Source of the DNA: Labia minor
Lineage: Eukaryota > Arthropoda > Insecta > Dermaptera > Spongiphoridae
Direction of reading: 5' to 3'
DNA length: 64,000 nucleotides
Assembly: GCA_963082975.1 (NCBI GenBank)
Contig: OY720346.1
Span: 39,397,787-39,461,786, forward strand
Of the stretch, positions 1 to 11,000 are shown piece by piece. Each line of letters starts with the position of its first letter. Position 1 is the first letter of the stretch. The translations under genes and the position numbers were made by a program. The notes under the pieces were generated by a model. It was given only the letters and a program-made list of their open reading frames with translations, ran no database searches and was not told the DNA's origin.

Positions 1-446
1 TTTTGGAGTATTGTGTAGTGTTGTTTTTTATATATATTTAATTTTAAATTAATTTTCTTTAAAATTAATTCATTCATTTCTGCAAATCCTATTGGTTTGC
101 ATTTTACAACGCGGATGAGAGTATTCGGTGAATTTTCACTTGCCATTTTTCTATGTTTTGATTCGGTTTGCCCCACGTGTAAGTTCTTTTTTCATGTATT
201 ATTACAAGCAATTATTTGCCTTATCATGTTAATTTTTGTTACTTTCATTAATTAAATATATAATTTTTATCTTATATTAAAAGCCGAATTCGAGTGCATT
301 TTTTATTGAAGTGAAACTTCTTTAGCGGCGTCCTGACATTTGGTTGAGAATGGAGAGTGAATTGAAAAATTGAAATTTCGTAACGCGTTACGAAACGCAA
401 GAGAGAAAAAAGATATAGATATAACGAGTGAGAATGAGATAGCCTC
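1..446. other. AT-rich non-coding stretch
   Basis: No gene is visible. The stretch is AT-rich with a slightly GC-richer patch from about 290. Apart from the family F end at 301-330 I see nothing structured. Confidence 0.6.
301..330 (-). repeat. family F repeat end (fragment)
   Basis: The segment reads, on the minus strand, as the same block that ends two longer copies near 5540-5575 and 62845-62880: a GCCGCTAAAGAAG core followed by a TTCACTTC motif. It marks a third end of this dispersed repeat. Its class is unknown. Confidence 0.5.
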
Positions 447-573
447 TATCTCTGTCTCTCTTTTGTGCGGTGTTTCGTTTTTGAGAGAGAGGCTATCTGG
501 GTCTTTCTTTTGTCCGGTCTTTCGTCTTTGAGAAAGAGGCTATCTGCGTCTTCGTTTTATGCTGTCTTTCGTT
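447..573 (+). repeat. 47-bp tandem repeat, about 2.7 units
   Basis: Units start at 447, 494 and 541, an exact 47-bp period. Each begins TATCT and contains a T/C-rich stretch with TTTCG, then ends GAGA..GAGGC. The third unit is partial. The array is pyrimidine-rich and more GC-rich than its surroundings. Confidence 0.8.
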
Positions 574-2991
574 GTAATACCCTGTCGCTAGGTTGAAAGT
601 CCACGGCGCGCATGCGCACTAGTACGTTGACGCGGAATAATATTTCTTAGCCTCTGCTGGGTGAAAGAATAAAAATTAGTATGTGACCTCACAGTTACCG
701 CCTTTTAGATATATATCTATTCTTAAAATAAAATTAAAAATATTTATATTATATTCATATATATGTAAAATAATAATTATATTATTTTAATATTCCTATA
801 AGTTGGTATCACAATTTATTATTATTATGAATTATTTATAAGTAATTAATATTATTAATTGGTATTAATAAATAAATAATATTAATTATATTAACTTAAT
901 ATTTCTAACTTTGTATTACAATAATGAGACGGAATTGTTGTGTGTTAAATTAGATTTAATTAAAGATTGAATTTAGAATAATTAAAAGGGTTATTGAAAC
1001 CGCGTATGCTGATTAGGGAATGACAAGATTGAATAGGTTCAATTAAAAAATGCTTATATAAAATTATAACTAAAAATGATTTATTTAATAAAACTATAAG
1101 AATTTAAATTACAATTTAATTAATTTTTTGTGAATAAATAAACATATATAAAAAACTATATATAAAATTTGAATTTTCATTTATTTATTCATTTAAAATT
1201 ATTTTCCGATTGTTCCTTTAAAATAACCCCTCTTAGGGGGTCGGAAGGGGAGGCAACATAAGGGAATTTTCTTTCACTTTGTTATTGGGAAAAACCAGGG
1301 GGGGGGACAGTCTTACCAGGAAAAACCCAAATTGTCAGCGTCCACTCTGGGGTTTTAAACAGTTTTAAAGGAAATGTTAATTATAAGTTCATTTCTCAAC
1401 GAGTTGTATCTTTAAATTATTTTTATTAATTTAATTAATTTTAATTAATTTATAGCCAATAATAGTTTATTATAGCTAATAATTTTTTAATTTTTAGTGT
1501 AATTTGCATGATCATTATTTATATAAAAAAATAAACACATTTTGCAATTTCCCAGAAAGGCTTATAATGTCAAGCTCCCACATGTGTCCATTACAATTAA
1601 GAATAAGTAAGTTATGTTTGTCACGTTCACACTTCCACATGTGAACATTACAATTGAAATAGTAAGTTTATGATTCGACATAATTTGCAATGTATCAATC
1701 AACCTCTTAAAATTAAGGTTCTTAGCATTTAGCAGGTAAAACACTTGGCGAGAGTCATTCAATTGAAAATTTTTTTTGAGAGAGATTAATAAATATATAT
1801 ATATTTTATTAAAAATAAATATTTTTAATTTTATTTCGAAATTAAATAATGAATTTTAAAATATTTTAAATATAAAAATGTTAATACAATATCATTTAAA
1901 AAAAAAGCGGGATTAATAAATATATATATATATTTTATTAAAAATAAATATTTTTAATTTTTAATATTAAAAAATATTTAATTTGAGATTAATTATATGT
2001 AAAAAGATCAACTATCAAATAGATTCAAACTTTTATTTTCTTTGATTAGATTATAATTAAATATTATTTATATTATTTAAAAATTATTATTTTTCTATTT
2101 ATTAAGGATGTCTATTAAAAAAATTTTATACTGTTATATGTCTTTCGAAATGATCCCTTTATTTTTCTCTATTTCTCTCTCACTCACACTCTCAACTAAA
2201 ATTTATCTTATTCTCTAGATTGTAAGAAGTTTCACTTCCGCCACGTGTACGATGCTGCACATTTTGTTTTTTTTTTACCATCCTTTTTTTTACTAACTTC
2301 TTTCTTTTGGATAAATTTTTAGTAGATTATTTATCGGCCAGGTACCTTACAATCTTCCTTTCCAAGAGTCCGATTAGCCTTATCCAATCCTCATTATACT
2401 TATTTTGCATATTTTCTATAAATATTGCTGGCGACACACACGGTCAACCCCTTTTTATTATATCATTTATTCCGTACCTTTCATTCATTTTTTGGCACTA
2501 TTTTCCATACCATTTAATATACCTTTCTATTTTACCTTTTTAATATTCTTCTTCCATTTGGAAGATTTTTTCCCCATGCCTTTTTTGTTAATTTCATTTA
2601 AATTAATATATATTTTTTTTTCCCCCCGTGCCGCTTCATGGTTACCATGGTTACATTGAAAAATTTACAATAAATAAATAAAAATAATTGGAAATCTTTT
2701 CAACTTATTATTTTGATAAATTTTATTAATATTTTTAATTTTTTTTAAACTTCCAAAAATAACATACCCATAATAATAGTTGTAATAAAAATAAAAATAT
2801 AAATCACAATGTAAGTAAAATATTGAATCGTTTTATTTATATTGTTTCAATTATTGTTTGAATATTTATTAAATTTATATATAGATTAATTTACATGTTT
2901 AAATGTATATTTAATAAATTTATTTATTGATTCTTAATATTAATAATTCCAATTACTTTCTTGAAATTTTTTTTTATTTAAAAGCATATTC
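574..2991. other. AT-rich non-coding stretch
   Basis: No coding region is convincing; open frames here are short and low-complexity. Two small direct repeats are visible. One is a CACATGTG-containing unit at about 1578-1676, two copies about 63 bp apart. The other is an ATTAATAAATATATA-type unit at about 1786 and 1913. Confidence 0.6.
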
Positions 2992-3276
2992 AGCATATCT
3001 CGCAAATTTGAATTGGATTAAATAACATATATTAATTTAAATTAAATTAATTCAATTATAAATTAAAATTAGTAAATAATATTTATTAAACCAGCGAAAA
3101 TTTAGCTCTTTTTTGATGGCACCACGTCACGTGTTGGCGCGTGAGATTTCCAGTGTTAAAAAATTAATTCTGGTACTTTCAGCGATTCTATCAAGCTGAA
3201 ATTCTATATATAGCAGTTTTATACAATTATTAATCATGTGAAAAATTATCAAACATATATCTTTATTTTTACGGTC
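2992..3276 (-). mobile_element. Helentron-like family A, truncated copy
   Basis: On the minus strand this is the 3' half of family A. It contains the TATATATAG block, the CACGTGACGTGGTGCC-like block and the subterminal GCGAGATA. The terminal hairpin has decayed. The 5' half, including the GT/GTCY microsatellite, is replaced by a CA repeat. Confidence 0.65.
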
Positions 3277-3300
3277 ACACACACACACACACACACACAC
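3276..3300. repeat. (CA)n microsatellite
   Basis: Twelve CA units lie exactly at the truncation point of the adjoining family A copy. The CA run may be the remnant of the element's own internal microsatellite. Confidence 0.9.
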
Positions 3301-3417
3301 ATATTTAAAAATTAATTTATTAAAATATATATGATATAATATATTATATATAGTATATAATTTAATATATATATATATATATATATTCTGAAATTAATTT
3401 TAAATTATATAAATATA

Positions 3418-3540
3418 CTAGCTGCTCAGAGCTCCTTCGTCGCTCTTCACATCTAGACGGGGGCTCCGCCCCCTGTACCCCCGAGTGGTACATAGTATTT
3501 GGTTGAAAGTAGTAAAAGGTTTTCATCCATTTTGTTTCAA
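3418..3540 (-). mobile_element. Helitron-like 3' end, copy 1
   Basis: On the minus strand this short GC-rich block has a GGGGGCGGAGCCCCC hairpin, then a decayed second hairpin (GAGCGACGAAGGAGCTC). It ends about 9 nt later in CTAG followed by T. A hairpin shortly before CTRR and insertion next to T are hallmarks of canonical Helitron 3' ends. The copy at 28592-28714 has the intact hairpin. No 5' TC end is clear. Confidence 0.5.
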
Positions 3541-3651
3541 ACAATGTATAACATAAAACATTCATTTCTTATTGTGTGATTATTTAAAATATATTTTAAT
3601 TTATTTAGTAAATTAATTATATATATTATTATTGAATATGTTATATCTATC

Positions 3652-3975
3652 TACTCGAAAGTTCTTGGCAGCTACAACCACATTTCTCCAAGTGTCCCCG
3701 GTGACCTCATCTTTCTTTGGCCAATAAATGCTGGAAAGAATAATCTGAATCTACTCTCATCTCCCAGGGTCATAGACCATGCGTGGCTCAACGGTACTCG
3801 AAAGTTCTTGGCAGCTACAACCACATTTCTCCAAGTGTCCTTATCCTGAGCCTCTGTTCCATCTCTCGTACGTCATTCCCTGATGTACTCATCTTTCTTT
3901 GGCCCATAAATGCTGGGGAGAATCCTATTCTCTGAATCCACTCTCATCTCCAAAGATCATAGACCATGTCTAACA
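3652..3975 (-). pseudogene. two copies of a LINE reverse-transcriptase C-terminal tail
   Basis: Read on the minus strand, each unit (about 3797-3975 and 3652-3796) encodes pieces of the tail that ends many arthropod non-LTR ORF2 proteins. First comes a YGPKKDE-like element, then an AQDKDTWRNVV..AKNFRV element (K/R-rich, Trp, Ala-Lys). Frames are broken. The two units are direct repeats of each other (the start at 3652 recurs at 3797), so this is a local duplication of a decayed 3' end. Similar tails lie at 41250-41440 (minus) and 52970-53320 (plus). I cannot name the clade. Confidence 0.55.
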
Positions 3976-5344
3976 CTCATATAATACAACAGACAAAATA
4001 ATTGTTTTATATATTTTAATTTTCATTCCCTTTTATAATAATTTTGATGAGATAAGCCTCTTTACTGCATGATAACAGGCGTTTTCCGATTGCAACTTCG
4101 ATTTCAATTCTTCTCAAATATTATTATCCTTCGTGATTACATTCAATTTTTCTACATATTCAAATTCTACATTTTGTATGTTAATACTGCTCCTGTTTGT
4201 TTCTAAATATATTTATTTATCATTATTAATTTCAAACCTCATCTCTTTTCCTACCTCGATTAATTTTTCCTCGCTATCTGTAATTGCAATTGCCGAATCT
4301 CCTATTATATTTAAGTCGTCTGGGTCACCTAATATTTTACAATTGATTTCCACATCTTACTCTTTCTTTACTACCTTCAAGATAAATTTTAAGATCAAAA
4401 TTTGAAAAAGTTTATCCGGATCTATTGAGTCATGCGTAGGTTTTACTAAAGTCTACAAATAATTAGTAAACAGAATTATTGAATTCGCGGTTTTTTTAAT
4501 ATCTGTCATAATGAAAATACCTTAATTAATGTTGATCGAATTGGCCTGAACCCGCAATGATATCGTCTAATATTTCCTCCGCCTATAGTTTATAAGTATT
4601 GTATATGTTATAATAGAGTATAATATTTCTTGATCATTTCATTTTGATATTTTAATTTCATTGCTTGATTTTTATTGAATATTTTTAATTATAATAAAAT
4701 TTGAGAAAATGCAAAGTTAGAGACTTGAGACAATTTATAAAAATTAATTTATAAAAATTAACGGTATAAAAGTATTGATAAAACTAAAGATAAATTAACA
4801 ATATATACATTCATTAATAGTATTAATTTAAATTAATGGATTTATTTGATTTTTTATTATTAAGTTCATTTATTAATTTTTTTAGATCATAGTTAATTCC
4901 CTCCCTTAAAATAAAAGAAGTATTCAAATATAGAAAGAATAAATACAAAATAAAATTTAAGTTAAATATGATTTAAATATTTTATTAAATTAATTAAAAT
5001 GAGAACTTTTAGAATAAATTATTTAATTGAAATGATATTTGAATATTAGAATTTAAAATAAAAAGTGAAATATTATAATAATTCTTTGATAGGGAATTTC
5101 TTTTTTGTTTGTTTCTATGACAGCAAAAAAGTAAACAAATTACATACATACATACATACAAACACTCTCCTTTATATATATAGATTAGAAATTAATTTAA
5201 TATAATTTAACATATAATAATATATTAAAATATTTTATTTTATAAATACATGATTTAGTAATACTGATTATTAATGTAAATATAAATAATAATATTTAAT
5301 ATGGCAAATATGTAAAATTTTGTAAAGAATGTATCAGAAGTTTA
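3976..5344. other. AT-rich non-coding stretch with one small repeat
   Basis: There is no gene. A fragment at 4635-4726 (family E) matches 47550-47647 closely. The open frame at 4133-4405 is composed of Ser/Ile/Phe-rich translated AT sequence and has no recognisable domain. Confidence 0.55.
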
Positions 5345-5382
5345 GTGTCTAACATTCTGGCGTATTGCGCATGCGTATATCT

Positions 5383-5490
5383 GTCGGGTCGATCTCACCG
5401 GTCGGGTCGTTTTCGAACGGTCGGGTCGATCTCACCGGTCGGGTCGTTTTACGAACGGTCGGGTCGATCTCACCGGTTGGGTCGTTTTGG
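5383..5490 (+). repeat. GC-rich 37-bp tandem repeat, about 3 units
   Basis: Units start at 5383, 5420 and 5458 with GTCGGGTCGATCTCACCGG, and each carries a second GGTCGGGTCGTTTT half. The array is strikingly CpG-rich inside very AT-rich DNA. It is open in more than one frame on the plus strand, which is expected for such repeats and is not evidence of a gene. Confidence 0.85.
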
Positions 5491-5575
5491 AATCTCACGC
5501 GAGTTCTATACTTTTTCCCCATCCCGCAAAAGTGCTCAACGCCGCTAAAGAAGTTTTCACTTCAAAAATATTCTG
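5491..5575 (+). repeat. family F repeat end
   Basis: From CACGCGAGTTC onward the sequence matches 62805-62880 almost exactly, ending at the GCCGCTAAAGAAG and CACTTC motifs. The tandem array just upstream is probably part of the same element but is absent from the other copy. The element class is unknown. Confidence 0.6.
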
Positions 5576-5922
5576 AAGATTAATTAAAATTAAATTGTTA
5601 ATTAATAAAAAATCTTATTTGGAAGAATCATATATAAAATTATTAGATTCTACTAAATAGATCAAATTTATTTTGAATCTAACTAATACATATCTATACG
5701 TTCCCGCCGATATGTACTACCGGTGGCTCATTCCGCCATATATATGTACACTCACGTGTAAAGTAATGGATTAACTCTCTTTTTATTAAATTAATGATAA
5801 TTTTGAGGTTTCACTACATTATTTATTATTTAAATATATTTTCCAAATAGTATAATGTTAAAATTGAAATATTTAATTAATTTATTTTGTCTAAAAAGTT
5901 ATGATGACATTTTAGTTAATTA
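5576..5922. other. AT-rich non-coding stretch
   Basis: Nothing recognisable lies between the family F end and the retroelement target site. Confidence 0.6.
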
Positions 5923-5926
5923 TAAG
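5923..5926. repeat. target-site duplication (TAAG), left
   Basis: The four bases TAAG directly precede the 5' LTR, and the same four follow the 3' LTR at 15712-15715. A 4-bp duplication is usual for Ty3/gypsy integrases, and its perfection indicates an undisturbed insertion. Confidence 0.9.
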
Positions 5927-6839
5927 TGTAATATAGTGGAGATATATTGTCTTGGTGTGATGGAGATGTATTATATTTGATATATTGAAAATATATTATC
6001 TTAGTGTAATGGAAATATATTATTATGTTATCTTTAGAATGTGTGGGAATAGATTATATAAAATACATTATGTCATAAATTAAGAATGGGTTAGTATAAG
6101 AAGAAGGAAGTTGAGTTTGCATTTCATAAGCCGTGGGAAAAATATAATCGTTGTCCACTGATCAAAGGTGATCGTTATGTAAGAAAAGAAAGATTACTAA
6201 TGGGTGCAACGGAGACAGAGGATGAGAGAAGGAGATGGCGAAAGGGGAAGGAGGGGAGGCTCAAGGTGAGATGAACCAAAAGCGGCAGAGAGTGTGGCAG
6301 TCAGTGAATAATGTACACGAGAGAATAAGTGATTGAATTATCGATAATTATAAGATGTGTGTGTTAATTTTGATCTGTTTAGTGAATCTGTGCTCCTGGC
6401 CAGGAAAGTGTGAGTAAAGCAAATTTAATTATATCAAATGCATTTGAATAAATTCGTATGAAATTGATTAAATAAATGAATTAATTTGGATAAGATATAT
6501 TAAATAAGTTAATGTAAAATTGATTGAATAAATAAAGTAAATAATATGAATTATAATTAACCGAATTAATATAAAATTAATTAAATAAGCAAGTTGAATT
6601 AAATGAGTTATAATTAAAAGAATTAATGTAAAATTGATTGAATAATTAAATTAAATAATATAAATTATAATTAACTGGATTAATATAAATTTAATAATTG
6701 TAACTAAATGAAATAAATTATATTTGAATTAAATTAAATGATGTTTTTAATAAACAATTAACACATTCGTCGTATATAGGTGGCATGATCTCGTACCTTC
6801 TTTCTAGCATTGGTGCAAGTAAGTACGCGGCCCAATACA
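5927..6839 (+). repeat. 5' LTR
   Basis: The LTR starts TGTAATATAG and ends CCCAATACA. It should hold the promoter, polyadenylation signal and R region. TCAGTG at 6301-6306 resembles an arthropod initiator and could be the transcription start, but no matching downstream element is clear. A GTAAGT splice-donor consensus lies at 6819-6824 near its 3' end. The second half is AT-rich with ATTGATTAAATAA-like tandem motifs. Confidence 0.95.
6819..6824 (+). promoter_or_regulatory. candidate splice donor in U5 (GTAAGT)
   Basis: GCAA|GTAAGTAC is a good 5' splice-site match 16 bp before the LTR end. If transcription starts upstream in the LTR, joining this donor to the acceptor at 12923-12924 would give a spliced env mRNA, as in gypsy. 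This is inferred; other GT dinucleotides near the gag start could serve instead. Confidence 0.35.
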
Positions 6840-6841
6840 AC

Positions 6842-6859
6842 TGGTGTCAGGTGTGGGGT
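6842..6859 (+). other. primer-binding site, tRNA-Leu-like
   Basis: Two bases after the LTR the sequence reads TGGTGTCAG, then GTGTGGG. TGGTGTCAG is the complement of a 3' end ..CTGACACCA, which from memory is the tRNA-Leu of the GTCAGGA type. The GTGGG that follows fits its T-stem after two mismatches. Assignment to Leu is therefore likely but not certain. Confidence 0.65.
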
Positions 6860-7101
6860 TGAGGGTTTAGGGGTAGAGAGTAAAATAATTAAGCAAAATT
6901 TTGAGGATTGCATCGATAAAATTTAATTAAAATGGGAATATTTTGTTAATAGTTTAATTCCTTTCAAACCAAAGATAAAGTAAAATTCTGAGAGCAGGGA
7001 TACGGAAATTTGGGAGTATTTAAGTGAGGGAGAGTACGATAAAATTAAACCCTAGACCTGGTGTTTGCTCAACATCGAAGTTGAAAGCACCCCCACGAAA
7101 C

Positions 7102-8025
7102 ATGGAGGAACAGATCCATAATTTGGAACAACAATTAGGACAATTGCAGGCCCAGTTATCAAATCTGACTGGGGCGGCTGGTCCCGTGGAGGTACGCGTC
7201 AATCGAGACCCTAATTGGGGAATAGTGGAGGGGATGTCGCCCTGGACGGGGACAGGACAGATTGACCTATTCCTCAATAAATTTGAGCAATTGGCCAAAA
7301 TGGGTAACATACCCGAGGACCAGAGGAGGGAGGTCTTGGAATGGAAGCTGGAGGGAACGGCGTTGAGAGTCGTCAGAAATTTACCAGGAGATATCACTTG
7401 GGAAGGGGTGAAGGAACAACTGAGAGCGAGGTTCAAGCCGGAAGACACGGCCACCCAAAGGATGAGAATGGTCCTGACTATGGGTCAAACTCCGCAAGAG
7501 AGTGCAGCGGATTATCTGGATCGATTACGAGATGCAATGGCCGGAATAGATTGGGCGGGTACAGGAATTACCCTATTGGCTCGGTTTCTAGAAGGGCTCA
7601 GAGGCGAACCGGGTAGACAAGCCCGAGTAGCAGCCCCCACGACCGAGGAAGGAGCCTTACAGATTGCACAACGGTGGGAAAAAGAGGGAAGGAATGTCCC
7701 GGAAACCCGCTTTACCTACCCATGGAGACGTAGAGACAACACACGGTTCACGAGTAACCCTGCGATTAGGGGCAGGTGTTACAATTGTAATCGGGAGGGA
7801 CACATGGCTCGGATGTGCCCCATAAAGAGGGAACCGAATAGTACCATTGGGGGTACAGAGAAAAGAGGGAACATCAAACCCCGTGAAGGATGCTATAGGT
7901 GCGGGAGTAGGGAGCACTTTATAAGGCAGTGTCCCCGACCTCCCCAGGTAAAGTGTGTGGCCGAAGAAAACATCCATACGCAAGTGGCCCCAAAAGAGTT
8001 CGGACTCCCTCCGCCCCAAGAGTGA
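7102..8025 (+). CDS. gag: Gag polyprotein (capsid and two CCHC zinc knuckles)
   Basis: This is the 307-residue structural protein that assembles the particle and packages RNA. The first ATG of the frame is at 7102; the frame is also open back to a GTG at 7024, which I do not use. The N-terminus is a heptad-like Gln/Leu-rich segment (residues about 5-20, probable coiled coil). The middle (about 45-190) has the Trp-rich retrotransposon gag capsid pattern, with WTGTGQIDLFLNKFEQ and an LPGDITW..VKEQLRARF element. Two CX2CX4HX4C knuckles start at residues 226 and 264. The TGA at 8023-8025 lies inside the frameshift hairpin, so readthrough into pol is in the -1 frame. No matrix or myristoylation signal is obvious. 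Confidence 0.93.
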   Translation: MEEQIHNLEQQLGQLQAQLSNLTGAAGPVEVRVNRDPNWGIVEGMSPWTGTGQIDLFLNKFEQLAKMGNIPEDQRREVLEWKLEGTALRVVRNLPGDITWEGVKEQLRARFKPEDTATQRMRMVLTMGQTPQESAADYLDRLRDAMAGIDWAGTGITLLARFLEGLRGEPGRQARVAAPTTEEGALQIAQRWEKEGRNVPETRFTYPWRRRDNTRFTSNPAIRGRCYNCNREGHMARMCPIKREPNSTIGGTEKRGNIKPREGCYRCGSREHFIRQCPRPPQVKCVAEENIHTQVAPKEFGLPPPQE

Positions 8026-11000
8026 GTCCGAAGAGATTCGGATCTCTCCTGGTAACCGCAATCAACACCAATGCGGATAAGGCTACTAGAGTGAGACTGA
8101 GTATAGGGGGACGGGAATTGGAGATGCTAGTGGACACGGGGTCGGAAGTGTCGATCTTAAAAGCTCCTATTCCAGATATCCCTGTAATGGGATATCCGCG
8201 AAATGCGTGTGGAGTTACGGGAGATCTGTTGCCCATTAGTGGTCAACAAACGCTTCCGATACTGGTGACGAAGAGAAGAATCATGCATCCATTCATTATT
8301 TGCGATGTACGGATAGCGGGAGATGGGCTCCTGGGAATGGATGTGTTGACCGCTTTGGGAGCGGTGATTGATGTGCAGAAAAGGGAGTGCCGTTGGAACG
8401 GCACAGCACGAGGTAACGGGAAGGGGAAAAGGGGCGTTGGGAATGGGAGTAATTTGGAGATTATTCCCCTGGAACGACCTAGAGGAGTAGTCAGCACTGA
8501 AACTGATGACACGGAATTTGGAGCCATTAGTGGCATTCCGCCTGTCACCGGGATAGATGAAGTGCAAGAGGAGGTCGTGAGAGCGCGAGTAATTGGCACT
8601 AGAAAAGATGACACGGAATTTGAAGCCATTAGTGGCATTCCGCCTGTCACCGGGATAGAAGGAGGGCCAGAAGAGGTCGTGAGGGCAAGGGTAATTAGCA
8701 CTGGGAAAGAGGACACGGAATTTGAAGCCATTAGTGGCATTCCGCCTGTCACCGGGGTAGAAGGATTGCCAGAGGAGGTCGTGAGAGCAAAACAGAGGAA
8801 AGTAATTCCGGCGTGGTCCGAGGTAGTGGTCTGGGCTGAGGTAGATAATGCACAAGATGGCTCAGAAATGGTAGTGGAACCGGTTATATTGGCGCAACCA
8901 GTGTTACGGGTAGGGCGGACTTGTGTGAGAGTCGAGAAAGGAAGTGTACCGGTCAGAGTAATAAACTTATCTAGTAGGAAGGCAGTGATAGATCGTCGCC
9001 AACAACTTGCCAAAGCCAGCACGATACCAATATTAGACCAAAGTTGTATTTGCCGAGTGCAGGTGGTTGAACAAGAGACCAAACATCAATGGGTATCTAA
9101 GTTCAAGGAAAAGTTGACCCACCTGCCTGAAAATCACCAACATCAGATGTTCGAGCTATTGAACGAATATGCTTCATTGATGTATGAAGAGGGAACAACG
9201 GGATTGGGTTGTGCACTAGGTGTGAAGCATAAAATTGTCACTGAAGGATCAGCTCCCATCTTTAAACGACCCTATAGAGTGCCGCATGCGATGAGACCCG
9301 AAGTAGAAAAACAGATCGGGAAGATGCTAGAAGAAGGAGTGATTGTAGAATCAGATTCGCCATGGTCAGCACCCGTAGTACTAGTACCCAAAAAGAGTAC
9401 AGACGGGAGGGTTAAATATCGATTTTGTACTGACTACCGAGCTCTGAACAGTGTAACGAAGATTCCGGTGTATCCGATACCTAATATCACGGAGACGCTA
9501 GAATCCTTAGGAAATGCACAATATTTCACTACCCTAGACCTGGCAAGTGGGTACCACCAAATTCAGGTAGCTCCAGAAGATAGAGAGAAAACCGCATTCA
9601 CTACTTTTATGGGGCATTTTGAGTACGCAAGAATGCCGTTCGGTTTAGCCGGGGCTCCAGCTACTTTCCAACGCTTGATGGATCGGGTGTTGGCTGGAAT
9701 TAAGGGAAGCGAATGTTTCGTATATCTAGATGATGTGGTAGTATTTGGTACAACATTTTCGGAACATCAAAGAAGGTTGCGAAACGTATTCGAATGCCTC
9801 CGACAGGCAAGACTGCAAATACAACTAGAGAAATGTCATTTCGCGGTGGGAGAAGTTGGGTACCTGGGGCATCGGGTGGGGAAAGATGGAGTTCGACCCG
9901 ATCCAAAAACAGTGGAAGCGATTAATAACTACCCACAACCGAAAAACGTAAAAGAGATACAACAGTTTCTGGGACTCTCAGGGTGGTACAGGAGGTTTAT
10001 CCCTGAGTATGCTAATATTGCGAAGCCATTGACGGTCCTCACAAAGAAAGACCAGAAGTTCCAATGGGGTAAGGACCAGGAACAAGCGTTTCTTTCTCTC
10101 ACAAAATTCCTGTGTAGTGACACCGTACTCGTTTATCCAGATTTCACACTACCGTTTATCTTGGCCACAGACGCCTCGAACGAGGCTTTAGGCGCAGTGT
10201 TATCACAGCGTCGAGACGGATATGAAAGGCCGATTGCGTACGCCAGTCGAACGTTGAACAAGGCCGAAAGTAACTACACAGTAACGGAGAAAGAACTACT
10301 TGCTGTAGTGTGGGCGACGCAACAATTTCGGTGTTACCTATATGGGAGGAAATTCCAACTGATAACTGACCACGCGGCCTTGAAATGGATGTTAAGTCTG
10401 CATGATCCGTCACAGCGGTTGACACGATGGGCGCTACGACTGGCGGAATATGACTATACAGTAGAACATCGACCGGGGAAGTTACATCGGAATGCGGATG
10501 CTCTCAGCAGGGTGAAAGTTAGTGAGGAAGGCCCTGAGTCGAAGGTGCATACGATTCGAACTTTATTGAGAACCACAGCGACCGAAAAAGAATGGCGCGA
10601 ATCACAAGATCAAGATGAGGACTGTCAGCGGTGGGCACGGAGCGGCAAAGCCCAAGCAAGATCCGATGGGTGTTTGTACGTAGTAGATGATCACCAAACC
10701 CGTCTAATGGTACCCCGAGAAAAGGTGCCCATGATATTGGAAGAGAATCATGATAGACCCACAGCGGGGCATAGAGGGGTACAGGGAACCTTATCACGAA
10801 TCCAGCGACAATATTTTTGGGAGGGAATGGAACGGGACGTAGAGTCCTGGGTGAAACAGTGTAGTATATGTACCCAGATGAAGTCGCCAACTGGACTTCG
10901 AGCTCCCGTTCAACCACATGAGATCCCCAGAAGGCCCTTCCAAATGATAGCACTAGATGTCGTGGAATTCCCGAAGTCCACCCGAGGTAATAGATACCTT

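Noticed and set aside
5345-5583. Two overlapping plus-strand open frames of about 70 codons
   Set aside because: They are translations of the 37-bp tandem array; repeats without stops are open in several frames.
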